This document shows positions 1 to 12,644 of a DNA stretch of 64,000 nt, piece by piece. The translations under genes were made by a program, and so were the position numbers. The DNA is from Xiphophorus maculatus (Eukaryota; Chordata; Actinopteri; Cyprinodontiformes; Poeciliidae): positions 28,394,245 to 28,458,244 of the forward strand of contig NC_036447.1 of NCBI RefSeq assembly GCF_002775205.1. Reading direction: 5' to 3'. How positions within the stretch are numbered: position 1 is the first letter of the stretch; every line of letters starts with the position of its first letter. The notes beneath the pieces are model-generated. The model had not been told where the DNA came from. It worked only from the letters and a program-made list of their open reading frames with translations, and did not search any database.

Positions 1-245
1 TATCCAAAATAGTTAGGAAGTCACGCAACATTGTTTGGGCTCATAATGTTGCTGAACCTGGACTTGATCAACTACAGCAACCCTAGATCATAGCACTAAT
101 CCCACATGCTTGTACAGTAGGCACTAGGGTAGATGGGTACATCATTTTGTCTGGCTCTCTTCTTACCCAGATGCGCCATAACGCCGGAGAGTACTTAGTA
201 TTTCATTGCTTACCTCAGCTCAAAGATTGCATCAGTCCAATCTTT

Positions 246-438
246 TTATTTTTTAAAGGCTTTGCTGGCTCTAGTGGCCTTTATTTGAGAGTGGTCAGAT
301 GGGAAAGTGGGTAATCAGAGAAGAAAAAGATATGTGGCAAAGGTCATCAGAGTGGGATCTGAACCTGCGACGGCCGTGTTGAGGACTGAGGCCTCCTTAT
401 GTGGGTTGTGCTGAACCTCTGGGCCACCACAGCGTAAG
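246..438 (-). mobile_element. tRNA-derived SINE, copy 1
   Basis: A SINE of about 193 bp lies in reverse orientation, flanked by a perfect 12-bp target duplication AGTCCAATCTTT (234-245 and 439-450). Read on the minus strand, the right end carries a degenerate tRNA-like head (A-box region near 420-435, eroded B box near 355-368). Three relatives occur at 13572, 22157 and 26927; this copy has the most decayed B box. Confidence 0.85.
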
Positions 439-450
439 AGTCCAATCTTT

Positions 451-1582
451 GTGCTCGCTGGCAAATGCAATTTTCTTTTCTTCAGTTAGCCTCCCTGATT
501 AGTGGTTTTCTTATGGCTACGAAGCTTTTCTGTGGAAACCTTTAGAGTTCCCTTCACATTGTGCCTGTGGAAATACTTTTACTTTTGCTTTGAAACACAA
601 CCTTGACTTCTGTTGTTTTCCTTAGATTTGATCTCACCGAATGTTTAAGAGATTGTTGATCATTATTATTATTTTTTCCACCAAAGGTGATAGTTCTTCA
701 CTTTCCTTCCAGTTATTAGTGACGTGTTGGACTGTTCTTAACTCGGTTTTAGTAGTTCTGTGTCTCCTTCAGACGTTCTCTCTGTTTAATGCTTGCCAAT
801 GATCTGATGACTCTCAAACTAACATATTTGTCATGATCAGCTGACTCTTGTGAATCATGACCTCTGAATAACTTCCTATGATTAACAGACTATGTATTGG
901 AGTTGCATAACCAGAGATCCTTAGAGAAAAGCAGAAATATTAAAATGTGAGTAACTTTTCATGCGAGATTAGAGGCAGAACTAAGGATTTTATTTGCTCT
1001 AACAGTCGTGTTTTGTACTGTGGTAGGAAGCCGGAGTACCCAACATGTGACTTGACATTTCTAGGTACAAAACTGCCAATTTACAGATTATTGAAATGAG
1101 GAAGGCGTGAAATGACCTGCGCCTACAACTGAATCTTTGTCATCTTACTTTACGTAATTATGTTTTTTCAAAAAAGCTTGCATGTCCTTACGTTTTACAA
1201 TATATTTAGATATATAACGTGAATTTGAGCTATAATGCTCAAGAACAATAGTCCTTTTTCCACAAACAGAGCCACTTTATCTTTGATTTTGGTCTTTAGA
1301 TACTAGATAATTGGGCTGCATGATATTAGGATTGTGATATTATTGCTTCCAACACTCACAAGGAGCCTTTAGTAACTTGAAGACTATCGTCTTTGTCTGA
1401 TATGATCATCTGCTGCAGCGACATGCTATCTTCTTATCTTTGATAAATACGATTCAATCTTTTTATTTTCTGAAGTGAGAAAATGATTTTGGGCTAGAGT
1501 AATGAAACGGTTCAGTTTATAGGCACCAAATAGAAGAGTAGCAGCTCATGAAAAGGTAACTTGCTGCCATGAGCAACACCAA
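451..1582. other. Intergenic DNA, nothing recognised
   Basis: AT-rich DNA with no long reading frame, no recognisable exon with splice sites and no clear repeat. The missing 5' exons of the adhesion gene (signal peptide) could lie here or left of the window; I could not place them. Confidence 0.5.
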
Positions 1583-1850
1583 CATAGAATAGAATAGATT
1601 AGAATTCAACTTTATTGTCATTGCACTGTCACAAGTACAAGCAACGAGATGTAGTTTGCATCTATCCAGAAGTGCTCTACGAGATATAAATATTATTATA
1701 TATTATAATATAATTATTTACGGATGTACAAGACTATTTATGTATGGACTACAAGGGGTTATAGCAAGAGATATAGATATTGTGTATAAATATAAATATG
1801 GGAGCTATATGCACAGATTATACAGAATATACAAGAATGTCAGGGATATC
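1583..1850 (-). repeat. LINE/SINE 3'-tail-like repeat
   Basis: Starts with short AATAG-type repeats followed by AACTTTATTGTCATTG. On the minus strand this reads as a retroposon 3' end (CAATGACAATAAAGTT) with a simple-repeat tail. A related tail occurs in the insertions upstream of protease copies E, F, G and J. Family assignment (L2/Rex-like) is a guess and the right boundary is approximate. Confidence 0.5.
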
Positions 1851-2294
1851 AGACAACCTGAAAACGTTAACAACCTGGAAGCAAAGCAAAGACTTCCTTT
1901 TAGTCTGCTTAGAGAAAAGTTATGACAAAGTGGTGAACCAGAGCATACTGAGGCAGCATAGTCAAAATCTAAATGATGTTAGGAAGAAGGAAGGAGCTTC
2001 TAGAATCTAGATAATATTTTTTACATAGAAACAATTTCAGGTGAGACGTTTCATCCAGCATTTCCAAGACCAGATCGACAGTACTGACTGTGTCTGGGTC
2101 GAATAAAGTCAAATATAAAAAATAATATACCAGTTAGTAGCACTATCTAAACACTAAAATGGTGATTAGCAAATCTCTAAGTTCCTAAGAACTTTATCCT
2201 ATGTGAATTGTATATTTACTAAGGCTAAATATATTGTGTTTTGACTTCTGAGAGGACTCAAATGCAATAATATTATTATGCGTGTTTCTCACAG

Positions 2295-5211
2295 ATTACA
2301 GCTGTCTAGATAAACCTGTGATGACTCCGTCCAGGCTGGTGGTGAAGTTCGGTGATCCAACCTCTGCTACATGTGTAGCCTGTCAGCAGGCCTGTTTTCC
2401 CCTGGATGACAGTATTAGAAATATGGAAGCTTCTCTTGGAACTTCTAACATAAATGGAAACACAGTGACCTGGACAGTGAACCGAATGACTGTGTGGGAT
2501 TTAACTCCAAAGTGCTACTATACTACCATAATGAATGATCAGTGTTGCACTGACCTGCCTGTTACTGTCTACAGTAAGTTAATTAATGTTGCCAAAGCAT
2601 TTAGAGTTACTGTTATCCATTGTTTTCACCATGATATATTTTTATGTTTAATGTTTTATTGCTTGATGTTACGAACTGGTATTGCTTTTATTGTTTTTAT
2701 TTTTTATTATTCTCCCCAGAACCTCCAGAAAGTGTGTCCTTCAGCTTAAACCCCTCTGGACCTCTGACTGAGGGTTCAGAGGTCACGCTGCAGTGTGATG
2801 TACAGAACGTCGCTCCGGCTGAAAACCTCACTGTGACCTTTTACAGAGGTCACACGCTTCTGGGTCAAGTGAAAAGCAGCAATACCGCAAAGAAACCAGT
2901 TAATGAGATATTTTCTATGAGCTACAACAGCACAAAAGAAGATAATGGAGTCCAGTTCTGGTGTGAAGCCAAGCTGGAACTGGGAGCTGAAGGACCACAG
3001 CCCCCTCTAGTGGTGAAATCAAAGGAGACCACTGCTACAGTTTATTGTAAGTTCAGAGAGACACACAGACTGCATAGATTAGATTACCAAAAAGTTGAAG
3101 TTAATGAAACATTATTTAGATTGATTATAGACAGACTGATGTTTTCAAACCTTTATTATTGTTAATGATGGTAATTTTCACTTGCATCTAATGAAAACTG
3201 ATTAGAATACTGCATCAGACCATCACAGAGTGATTTTTAAAAAATAGATGTCAGCTTTAATACTTCCTTTTGTTATTTTGAAAGGCTACTTTAATCTGAA
3301 AACGAGCCTAGTTAAAACCTCTATTTGTTAAATATGACTCCTTTGTCTTCTCACTCATTTCAGAGAAATGAGCATAAAGCACTATGTTTTTCAGTACTTA
3401 ACTTCTTTTTAAATACAGAAATTCACTAATAATGTTATATTGCAGAAACTTTAAAACCTTTTCAAACTCATTTTCACAGTTAAACCAATAAAAGTGAATT
3501 ATTGTTGTCATTTGGGTGTAATTTAATTTTTCTTAAAAATCAAGTGAGTTATTTGCATAAAAATATAATATAGATAAGCTCCTTGTTGACACTGTCAACT
3601 TTATAGGCTATAAATGAGATCATTGTCAGCTGCTCAGATTCTCTACAATGGTTGATTTTAGAACACAGTTGTTTTTGGAAATGGACATTTAATGCTAAAC
3701 TTCTCTTTTTTGTTATTCCTGCACAAAACGTAACTTTTGTCCTATTAATTACAAAAGGTTAACCATTTATGACATGTCGTTTGTCTTAGTGGGCAGGAGA
3801 TTTGTTGTTGATGTTCCCATGCAGGTACATATATTTGAGAAAATTTCTACTGTACTGGTCTCTTCTTAATCAGCAACAGAGCAAATAAAAATGATTTGTC
3901 AAATAGTTAAAAATTAGCCTCATAAATATGTATGTAGTATTTTTAATGGTAACTGATCAGTTTTTTTTAATGATCAATCACTGCATTTCCATTGAGCATA
4001 TGATTGTGCAAATTGGAATTCTGAAAATAAAATTTGCTCACGATGAAACCCACGTTTTCCGTTGAAAGGTTTCGGCGCTACGATGAGGTGGTTTTTCGGC
4101 TGTATCCTAATTGGCTTATTTTACAACACTGCATTGAAAACACTTTTTGCCTTGCATGAGTTATGATGAAAAATGAGACGTTGCTACTGGCGAAAAAGGC
4201 AAAGATGACGACAGGAAGTAAAAGGAGGATTGTGTTTTTCAATGGCGTATTGTGCAAACTGACATTCACAAGGGTTTAAATTGTGTTTCTTATTTAATTG
4301 ACACAGCACAATTGCAAAATTGTGTTATTTTTATATTTTTGCAACATTAGTAAGATACTAGTAAGACATTTTGTGCACATCTGTAATGGAAACTCAGCTT
4401 ACATTGTGTTCAAAAATACATGACAGCTACAGTGTATAGGGAGCAAACATTCCATAAGTAAGATTTGGTGAAAGACGTCCCTTGAAATGTGGAAGCATTT
4501 GTCCGACAGTAAATCTTGGTGTTTTTCCACGTATAGGGATTTTTTTTTCTCATGTGCTCTGTTGTGTTTGAATTACTCCATTTTGTTTCCCTCTTTGTTG
4601 TAAAAACACAGACGGACTTGAGCTGAAGGTTCCGGCTGATCCCGCTCCGATCAGCATCATTAGAGGAGAACCTCTCCATTTGACCTGCTTGGCTGAAGGA
4701 AACCCCAAACCTTGGTACAACTGGACGCTGCCGCCCAACAGAGGCCACAGCAGTGTGACCGATCTGAAAATCGACTCAGTGGATTTTCAGGACGGAGGGC
4801 AATATGTCTGCACCGCCAGCAACATCGTGAACTCCGTCAGTGTTAGATTTGACGTAACAGTCCAAGGTGAGCTTCCTCAGGATTAGTTTCTAAGGTTTTT
4901 AACATTTCAGAGAAATGAGCCGCAGTACTTCTTCCAGTATTATTATTTAGCTTGAACTCACTTCACCCCAAGAAGGAAGTTTGACTGTTTGGGTATTTTA
5001 AATCATCTCTGTTCCCTTTTTTGTCTTTTTCTCTGCAGAAAACTTCATCCCGTACATAATAGGCGCCGTAGTAATTGCTGCAGTTGTGATATTGATCGCC
5101 GCAGTAGTCATCTACACTTTTTATTACAAACAGAACAAGATGGGAAAGTACCAACTAAAGGACGTTTTCCGTTTGGGCTCAATGAATCCCACCACGATTC
5201 CTCTTTGTTAG
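2295..5211 (+). CDS. ICAM/VCAM-like Ig-domain adhesion protein (3' part)
   Basis: Four coding exons are visible: 2295-2573, 2720-3046, 4612-4866 and 5039-5211 (stop TAG 5209-5211), all joined in phase 1 with good AG/GT sites, giving 343 residues. Exon 1 holds an N-terminal Ig-like domain rich in Cys with a double-Cys stretch typical of ICAM domain 1. Exon 2 encodes an Ig domain (Cys in LQCDVQ and FWCEA; glycosylation motifs NLT, NST). Exon 3 encodes an I-set/C2 Ig domain (LTCLAEG, YNWT, DGGQYVCTAS). Exon 4 encodes a transmembrane helix (from ENFIPYIIGAVV) and a short tail with KMGKYQLKDV, much like the juxtamembrane tail of ICAMs. Likely a type I surface protein for leukocyte or endothelial adhesion (inferred from family). 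The signal-peptide exon was not found, so the model is 5'-partial. Confidence 0.8.
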
Positions 5212-7569
5212 TAAAAACCAAATCCCTGGAATGACAATGGCAGGTTGAAGATTCGCTGCAGTGCCTCCAATCTGAGTCAGGTTGGTGTTGCTGCAGGTTC
5301 TCCCTTTTCCCATCACGGACATGAAAGACGTCCCACTTTTTGAATGGAAGTATTCGCTTCCTCCTAGATGGTTTTAGTGTCAGAAAGTTGCAGGAACTCT
5401 TTGTACCTGGAATCTGGAGGTTGCATGTTTTACTCAGGCCACCACGGATTACAGTAATTTCCTCTTAACTATTTGTACTTTGATAGATTCTTAATGATGA
5501 AGGTAAAGGGACACAGTTAATGCCAAAACTGTCAGTCCAGAGTGAAAGCTCATAGGAAATGATTTATACTTTGAACTAAGCTCTCATGCCTGGTATGTAC
5601 TTGTTCCACAGTTTGTTTGTTTTTTTGTTTTTTCCCCCCAAATACATAGCTCATGATGTCATGCACCATTTAGCATATTTATTTAGTGATTTATTGCCTA
5701 CCATTTGCAAGCTGTCCTATTATATCTGTTCCTTTATGCTCTGCTAAAATGTATTTTAATGCGACTGAACTCTTAAAAAAAGTTGCTCTCATTTGCATAG
5801 TGAGTTAGTCGTCAGAAAGCAACTTTTCTGATCAAGAATAATAATTATTTTTTGTTTGTTTTTGTTGCTTTTGCTTTGACCGCTATAATGCACTACAGGA
5901 CTGTTACTATGCTTTGATTAAATCAGCTGGCAAAGTGCCACAGACCAAGCCTGTGGCATTTATTTATGGCCATGTTTAACTCTATGGTGGTGCAAGAGCA
6001 ACGCAGGAAGTGACTAAATACATCCGGTGGGAATTTATCTCCCCGCCTCTGCTGAATCTCCACATTCTCACTTTCTTGTCTGCTTCTCATTCAGAGAACG
6101 GTTTACGATTACGGTCGGGAACAGTTTACGATCAGCAGTAAAAAATGGTAACATCTTAATAGTTTCTAATTCCTTGGTGAAACATTGGCTAAAACAAAAC
6201 CAAAATCTGAACACTGAGGTATCCCAGTCCACTTTGTGGTGGAGAATTGGTTTTCTCTGCTATGCACTTTCATGTTTGTCTTATTTATAGTCAGAGAAAT
6301 TCTGCATAGATGTCTGTGTGTGACAGGAATCGTTCATTTTAATTTCGCTGTCTTTTAAAAACGTTGCTCATTTTAACAAAAAAAAAAAAACAGAAATTAC
6401 AGTCCAGATTACATGGAGCTGCTCTCCAGCTACACCGCGACATTTTTGTTGCGATCCAGCCGCTTGTTTGCGCACTAGTACACACATGCGCAGAACGCGC
6501 TGCTGTAGGGTTTATTCTACACCTGCACAGGCAGATAACAGCAGAAACAATGGTGGGTGGTATGGCGCTGCGCTGCTTTCCCTGTTCAGTTTAACACAAT
6601 TTCTGATAAAGAATATGCGCTTCACGAGCAAGTCTTTCACGGAGACGGGTTGCTGTTTACAATGAGATGGAAGCTAAGAGTCGAAGCGCATATGTGTTTC
6701 TATTTCACGCTAAAATCACAGCGCCTTGTAGTGGCCTGGCGTGACAACTACAGCTGACTAGGTATCTCCGCGGCGTGGAACTTTTTCCCAATCGATATCC
6801 AAAGATACCGGAAGTATCCAGGCAGCGGTGTCGCGTAAATGTACTCTATGTTTAGTTCAAATGGCTAGGATATGAGTCTGGACTCAGTTTCTGTCATATG
6901 ATGCAAAATGATTCAAATTCGGAGTCCATCCCTCATAAAATGTTTTTTCTATGAATAGTGAAAATTTAGCATCCTGCTGGGTATTTGGAACATTTTCTGA
7001 CGCTTACGCTTTTGTGAGCATTCTGATTATTGTTCAGTTTTTAAAAAATGTGTATTTATATCTGAATTATTGTTATTTGACTTGTAAGTCATTTGAGAGG
7101 GATTGTGAAAAGGAGAGGATTCATTTGATGAAGACCAACTTCTGTGTGGAAATCCTGACGCTGACCTTTAACCCTCTATTCACTTACGCGGTTTTCTGGT
7201 TCTTCCAGAGGTTGCTGTGAATTTAAACATTTATATGGATTTTCTTTTGCTTTTCATGTGAGAATAATGAAAACATAGTGTTGTGTTGAGCAGATATGGT
7301 AAAACAAGGTTTCAAGTTAAAGTGAAAGGAAAAATACTTCTGAGCTTGTAACAGCTTCACACTGTTTCACGGTGGATGTGTCTGTGCACAAATCTTTATA
7401 GCTCTATTTAGACGTGTGTAGTCAAAGTGTTCTCTGAACGTCTGTGCCACTTGTGAAACCACTGACTGTATTTATAACTGTTTGTGAAAATAATACATAA
7501 GACATGCAAATGACCGAAAAAATGAATATTTTGTGCAGGAAATATAAGCTTTTTGAAACTGTAAATAAA
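5212..7569 (+). other. Probable 3' UTR with AATAAA at 7564
   Basis: Downstream of the adhesion-gene stop there is no further coding pattern. The first strong polyadenylation signal followed by an A-rich run is AATAAA at 7564-7569, which would give a UTR of about 2.35 kb. Earlier use of a weaker signal (ATTAAA near 5918) is possible. The stretch 6400-6840 is more GC/CpG-rich than its surroundings and may be an unrelated insertion. Confidence 0.4.
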
Positions 7570-8065
7570 GGGCCATTTTCTTTAAAAAAAAAACATGCTT
7601 CCTTCTTTTTTGGGTTATTCTTGGTATTTTGTTTAAAATGGTTTCATTTATCAGGAAGTAAATGACTAACTAATCAATGTGCTCATGCTTTACAAAGAAA
7701 AACATGAGCTACTTACTGTATTAGCGGAAATTATTGCCAAAGTTCCTACGAATACCAGCCAGACAACTTCAGAAATCTTTGGGAGGATTTAACTGAAAGG
7801 TGGAGTGAGGGCATTCATTCCCAGAAACACTTTTTTCCTCCCCTTCCTGTATTTTTACATCCTGCTAAGAAAAAATGCTGTGCTGGAATTAGGGTGAGTG
7901 GGATGTGTGTGTGTGTGTGGGTGGGTGGAGGTGTACACGTGGGCTGCTGTTCTGAATGACCGTGCTTCTTAAGCCCTCATCATGTTAGCCAGAGCTTAAA
8001 TGAGGCTTGAACAGAAACTAATTCACATATCGGGCTTTGAATCAACACAACATTATCTCAGGTCC
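7570..8065. other. Intergenic DNA with short GT repeat
   Basis: No gene seen. Around 7904-7928 there is a short (GT)n/(GGGT)n tract. The remainder is ordinary AT-rich DNA. Confidence 0.5.
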
Positions 8066-8073
8066 CTTTAAAC

Positions 8074-8296
8074 CAGGGGTCTCAAACTCCAGTCCTCAAG
8101 GGCCGCAGTCCTGCAACTTTTAGATGTGCCTCTGCTGCACCACACCTGAACAGAATAATTAGGTCATTAAGGCTCTGAAGAACTGATCTACACAAGGAGG
8201 AGGAAATTAAGTCATTTCATTCCAGTGTTTTGTACCTGTGGCACATCTAAAAACTGCAGGTCTGCGGCCCTCGAGGACTGGAGTTTGAGACCCCTG
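8074..8296. mobile_element. hAT-type palindromic MITE
   Basis: A 223-bp element with long terminal inverted repeats: it starts CAGGGGTCTCAAACTCCAG and ends with the matching inverse, and the inverted similarity continues through most of the element. It is flanked by a perfect 8-bp duplication CTTTAAAC (8066-8073 and 8297-8304). Eight-base duplications and CAGGGG termini are hallmarks of hAT non-autonomous elements common in teleosts. Confidence 0.93.
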
Positions 8297-8304
8297 CTTT
8301 AAAC

Positions 8305-8650
8305 GAATCTATCATGCTTCTGTCCAGACACCGCTTTGTTGCTGCGGCACACTCAACACTTAAGAATCAAAGTGGAGTTGAGTCCCATTCTGCTAAATGG
8401 TGTGTGTCGCTATCAGTGGACGGCTGGCTCTCCTGTGGGTGGGTGTCAATGTTGTGGGGAAGCCATTATCATTGACATCAGTCCTGGACTTCTTTGAAGT
8501 CAGGAAGATTTGGGAAAATGGTTTAATGCCCGTAAAAATTGGTGTAAAAGTTAATTTAGGCAAACTTGGGTGTTCTCTTTCCATTATTTGTTTATTTTAA
8601 AGCTACACTTCCTGTTTGTGTCACTTGTAGGCAGAGTTGGGCAGTTACAG
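8305..8650. other. Unique flank before protease array
   Basis: Single-copy-looking DNA with no gene recognised. The first sequence that recurs in the protease spacers begins near 8655 (ACTTCATAATTATGA), matched near 15498 and 22074, so this is the last non-array DNA on the left. Confidence 0.55.
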
Positions 8651-8654
8651 AAAT

Positions 8655-10940
8655 ACTTCATAATTATGAACGTAACATCTTAGATATTTTGTAGGAGTGG
8701 AATAGAAACATAAATGGTTATTTTTTTTAGAGATATCAGGATTTTTAAACAAATGTTTTCTTCTCAAGGTAGAGGGGAAGAAAACTGATGTCAGAGTTGT
8801 TTAGTTCACCCATTGCGTGTAAGCTGATAAAACAGATAGAAAAATGACAAAAAGTCCTTTTGTCCATAACAGAGTGTTCCTTTTAAACTTCTTGGAACAT
8901 TTTTGGTCCATAAAGTATTCATAGTTTATTTTAAGAAGGACATTTTAGTTCCATTAATCTTTTTGTTTTTCATAATGTAGAATCAGGGCTCTTTTTCTAC
9001 TTTTTCTAACTTTTGGCCACATAAAACAGATCTTTTGTTTTTTCGAGTAGCAGATCTCTTCACATCTCTAATTAGTTAAATCATAGTCTATTACCCACTG
9101 GATCATTTAATTACTCCACACCACTGCTCCTTGTCCCTTCTCCCTGGTTTCCTCATGGTATCTTCATTTTTGTTCCTTGGACTATTTTTTTGGAAGATTG
9201 ATTTTTCACTTTAATCTACAACAGAACGTTTACGTCTCCTGCCTGCTGCATTTGGCCCCACACTACTATCACACATATCATGACAGACGGAGGTAATGCA
9301 TTGGACTTTAAAGTCACTCTGTCCATCATGGTCAGTTTGGAATGAATATATGTAATGAACACATTTACATATCAATAAAAATAGTTTCTTTTAAGGAACC
9401 ACAATAAAGCCTAATTTGTTACAAAATAAAATACCAACAATCACTTATTTTCTTAAATCTTTAAGTTAAGAACTGAAATATAAAATTGTTTTTACAGCCA
9501 AGATATTTGCTGGAAATGGGGCATATTGTAGATCTATAGTCAGAGTAATGACATCAATAAATACCTGTCAAAATACAGTATTGCCACTGATACATAACGT
9601 CCACTTTAGTGGACAGGTGACCAGCTGTTATTTCTCCAAATACAAAGTTGTTATTTGGAAACTACAGTATATCAGTAGTGTTAGTATTTAAGAGTTGCTT
9701 TATGTCACAATATATTTTCACCTACAATAGAAGGAGGGACTGGATTTTCCTGAGTTGGTCGGCATGCTTTTTCATTTGTCTGCCATATTGGATTCAACAA
9801 TTTTTTCTTGCACTTGCAATAGATGACCAGTAGTTGGCAGTGTATTGTATCAAGCACTAGTGTACACTTCAGTGGTCTGTGTGCATTTATAAAATAAAAT
9901 CCCATATAAACACAAGAAAATATTTTTCAGATAACTGTCCACTGTCCTGTATGTATAAAATGGATTATACATAATGCATGGTTTGAGATACTGACAGGGT
10001 GGTGTTTCTCAGTCATTAAATGTATTTGGAGCCTCAGTTGTGCAGAAATTTGTGAAGTCAAGTTGCTACCTGTGAGACACAGAGGGAACTTAGTTCCTGT
10101 GAGTTTTTGTCAGACAAAGTGTGTAAGTTCAGGGAGCTGAACTTACTGCATGTTCCATGTTTGCTGTCAGATCAGATTACAATTGTTTTTGATTGCTTTG
10201 ACTTGCTGAAAGGATCTGGGATCCACTCAGTTTCCATAATCTCAGCAGAAGAAAACCTCCTGCAGATGTATGAACATCCGGATGTTCATCTCACCCTTTT
10301 GGAAGATAGTTAACATAGACATCATTCAAGTAGTCCAAACTCCATCCTTTATGGCAACAAAACAGAAATCACCTGTTCTTTCTCACCCACTTCACGTTGC
10401 ATGCATCAGTATGAATCCACAGAAGCGGCTGCTTCACTTTCCAAAACAACTCCAGAAAAAATTAAGCAAAGGCAGATGTGAATTCTTGTAGAATAGAAGC
10501 CAATCATTTTTTTTGTAAAAACAAAACATCAACCTGAAAACAAGGATTCTCTCTACCTTCAAAATATCAATTTTATTTCATCAAGCTTATGATCAAGTTT
10601 TCCGTTGTGCAAAACTCACTGCAAGCTTGTGCAAAAACATAAAACTAACCAATTATTTTTAGTCTAGTTTGTAGTGCAAAAATCTCAGTTCACTTGAGAA
10701 AAGGCATAAATAACTAATAAGTAACTTTGTAGCAAAATATAGGAGATACTTGTTTTAAGTCAACTCCTTAATGTTAATGAAAACATTCTTGTTTCATTTG
10801 GTCATTCTATAAGTTACAAGAGGAGTAAATGTTTTGTTATTAGTGAAATGATCTGTGAATGGAACAAGAACCTTTTCAAGTTTCTTTAGAACGTTGAGTT
10901 CTTGAAGTTAGTCTGTATGCAGATGACAGCACAACTCACT
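8655..10940. other. Spacer upstream of copy A
   Basis: Array spacer, about colinear with 15496-17870 (upstream of B). It contains the palindrome GTCCACTTTAGTGGAC at 9599-9614. Short reading frames such as 10107-10313 are shared with B only because the DNA is duplicated, and show no domain or splice evidence. Confidence 0.6.
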
Positions 10941-11026
10941 GTCTGTCCTGTCATTGGACAGATCAGTGTCTGTCCTGTGATTGGTGGCTTCCTGTCCAGC
11001 AGGAAGTTGTGAACAGAGTTTAAAAG
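10941..11026 (+). promoter_or_regulatory. Promoter of copy A, two CCAAT units
   Basis: Inverted CCAAT boxes (ATTGG) at 10953 and 10980, exactly 27 bp apart, followed by TATA-like TTTAAAAG at 11019-11026, 45 bp before the ATG. Layout is conserved in all copies, but the number of 27-bp units varies. Confidence 0.65.
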
Positions 11027-11070
11027 CAGGCCTGCAAGACTGCAGACATTCACAGGAAGCTGGACCAGCA

Positions 11071-12644
11071 ATGGCTCTGCTGAAGGTTCTGCTGCTGCTG
11101 CTGGGGCTGGGTGAGCGGACACACTGGAAACACTGGGCATACTGGAGACACTTCCTACTGGTTCCAGGGAGGCTGCTGCTCTCTGTAACTCTCAAACTTC
11201 CCCCTGATTCTGTTTCAGACTGAAACGTCTTTGCATATGAACTGTAATGCTTTTTAATCTTTAACTAATTATTCTTTTCTGTTCCTTCAGCCATGTTTGG
11301 ACCTGATTTCTGAGTGAAGTCCTCCTTTTTCTTCTTCAGGTGTTTCAGTGAACTCACATGTTTCTTTGCACAAGAGAATCATTGGAGGTCAAAACTGTGA
11401 TGACAAGGAGCGTCTTTATCATGTTCGGCTGGAGGGCAACAATGGTACTGAGACAACCTTGTGTGGAGGATCTCTGATCCACCCTGAGTGGATCCTGACT
11501 GCAGCTCACTGCTGGAAGTCGGAGCCAGGATGGTAGGAAAGAGTCATTCAGACAGTTTTATGAGCAGATGATCAGGTTTTCTATGTGTTCATTATAATCT
11601 AACCTGTTCTGCAGGACTACCACAGCAACGTTAGGAGTTCATCCACGGACTGCTACACAGGAGAAACAGATAATCCAACACAATCCAGTTATTTATGTTG
11701 ACCAATCGCATCAGCAGCATGACATCATGTTGCTGAAGCTTCAGAGACCAGTAAGAAATATCCGTCCTGCTCTGCTACCAAGATGCAATAATCGTATTAC
11801 AATGTAAGTCTTTCTCTGGTCAAAAACATGACTTCAGGTTTTCTGTTTCCACTCTTCCAGTCCTGCTGCCTCTGCTTCAGCACACCTGAGTCAGGTATTC
11901 AGTCCACCAGCAGAACCAGAACTTGTTTAGCTCAGATGTGTTGGACCAGAGACATGTGAAGGATGCACAACACTGTCACTGAGGACTGGAGGTGGACACT
12001 CCTATGTCTGTGGATGAAATCCTTCATGGATTTATTTTCTGTTCTTTCATTGTTCCTCCTAATGATTGAATTTCTACATTGTCATCATTTTTGACATTTA
12101 TCCTAATTGTGTTTCAGTGGTGCTACAGTTCAGCTGGCAGGAGAAGGATCAACGATAACCAGCCCCAATAATTTACGCTGTGAGAGAAATATTGAAGTTA
12201 TGAGAGTAAAATCTTTGGGTCTGTCTGTACAGAGAAGGTTAAGTGAAGAACTTTTATGATTCTCATGTTTCTCTGCAGCACTCGATGCTCCTATTCCACC
12301 ATATCTTCAGTGTGTCAACATGAAAGTTAGTGGTTTTTTCTTCGCGGCAACACGTGGGCATCTATTCATGGCTGAAGCAGAGAACAAGGATACGTGTCTT
12401 GTAAGTTTGTTTCGTCAATATTTCTCCACAGACAAGAGAAAAGAAAACGTTTCTGTTTTACAACATAAATATATTGTTATAAATTTTCCTACAGGGTGAC
12501 TCTGGTGGAGGAGTGGTGTTCAACAAGAAGATTTATGGTGTGATTGCTGACAGTGGAAAAGACCATGCATGTCAGAAACCAATTATTAGCATGGTTGTGT
12601 GTGAATACATGGAGTGGATAAGCAAAACAATTGGGCTTAAATAA
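11071..12644 (+). CDS. Trypsin-like S1A serine protease, copy A
   Basis: Six coding exons: 11071-11110, 11340-11532, 11615-11803, 12118-12179, 12279-12400 and 12495-12644; 251 residues. Signal peptide MALLKVLLLLLGLG, propeptide ending HKR, then IIGGQNC as the mature N-terminus, so activation is probably by cleavage after Arg15. The triad is visible as TAAHC (His57), HDIMLL (Asp102) and GDSGGG (Ser195). The S1 base KDTCL gives Asp189, predicting Lys/Arg specificity. Cys191 and Cys220 (HACQK) are both present, unlike copies B-J. Disulfides 22-157, 42-58 and 128-232 can form by position; those at 136-201 and 168-182 are absent. The canonical Ser214-Trp215-Gly216 appears as A-D-S. Exon 4 ends at GTGAGA, the only donor that keeps frame in all copies. 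A secreted protease is well supported; its physiological substrate is unknown. Confidence 0.9.
11848..12000. repeat. Decayed hAT-MITE relative in intron 3
   Basis: Ends resemble each other in inverse (TCCACT..TTCCAGTCCTG against the complement of GAGGACTGGAGGTGGA), and both halves contain the CACACCTGAG-type inner motif seen in the MITE at 8074. The same element sits in intron 3 of all ten protease copies, so it predates the array. No target duplication is left that I can define. Confidence 0.5.

Noticed and set aside
6027-6290. Possible extra exon after CTTCTCATTCAG in the adhesion gene 3' region
   Set aside because: The preceding exon already ends in a proper cytoplasmic tail with a stop, and the frame shows no similarity I recognise.
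10107-10313. 68-codon frame upstream of A and B
   Set aside because: Conserved only by unit duplication; no recognisable domain, no splice or signal features.
11348-11536. Stand-alone small protein MNSHVSLHKRIIGG... starting in exon 2
   Set aside because: This is the second coding exon; it lacks its own signal and is joined to the ATG exon by clean splice sites.
12118-12241. Longer exon 4 running through CERNIEVMRVKSL
   Set aside because: No donor at its end gives the phase exon 5 requires in all copies (the GTGAAG site is missing in D, E, F and I); GTGAGA after the NNLR/NNQR codons does, and yields a protein colinear with trypsin.
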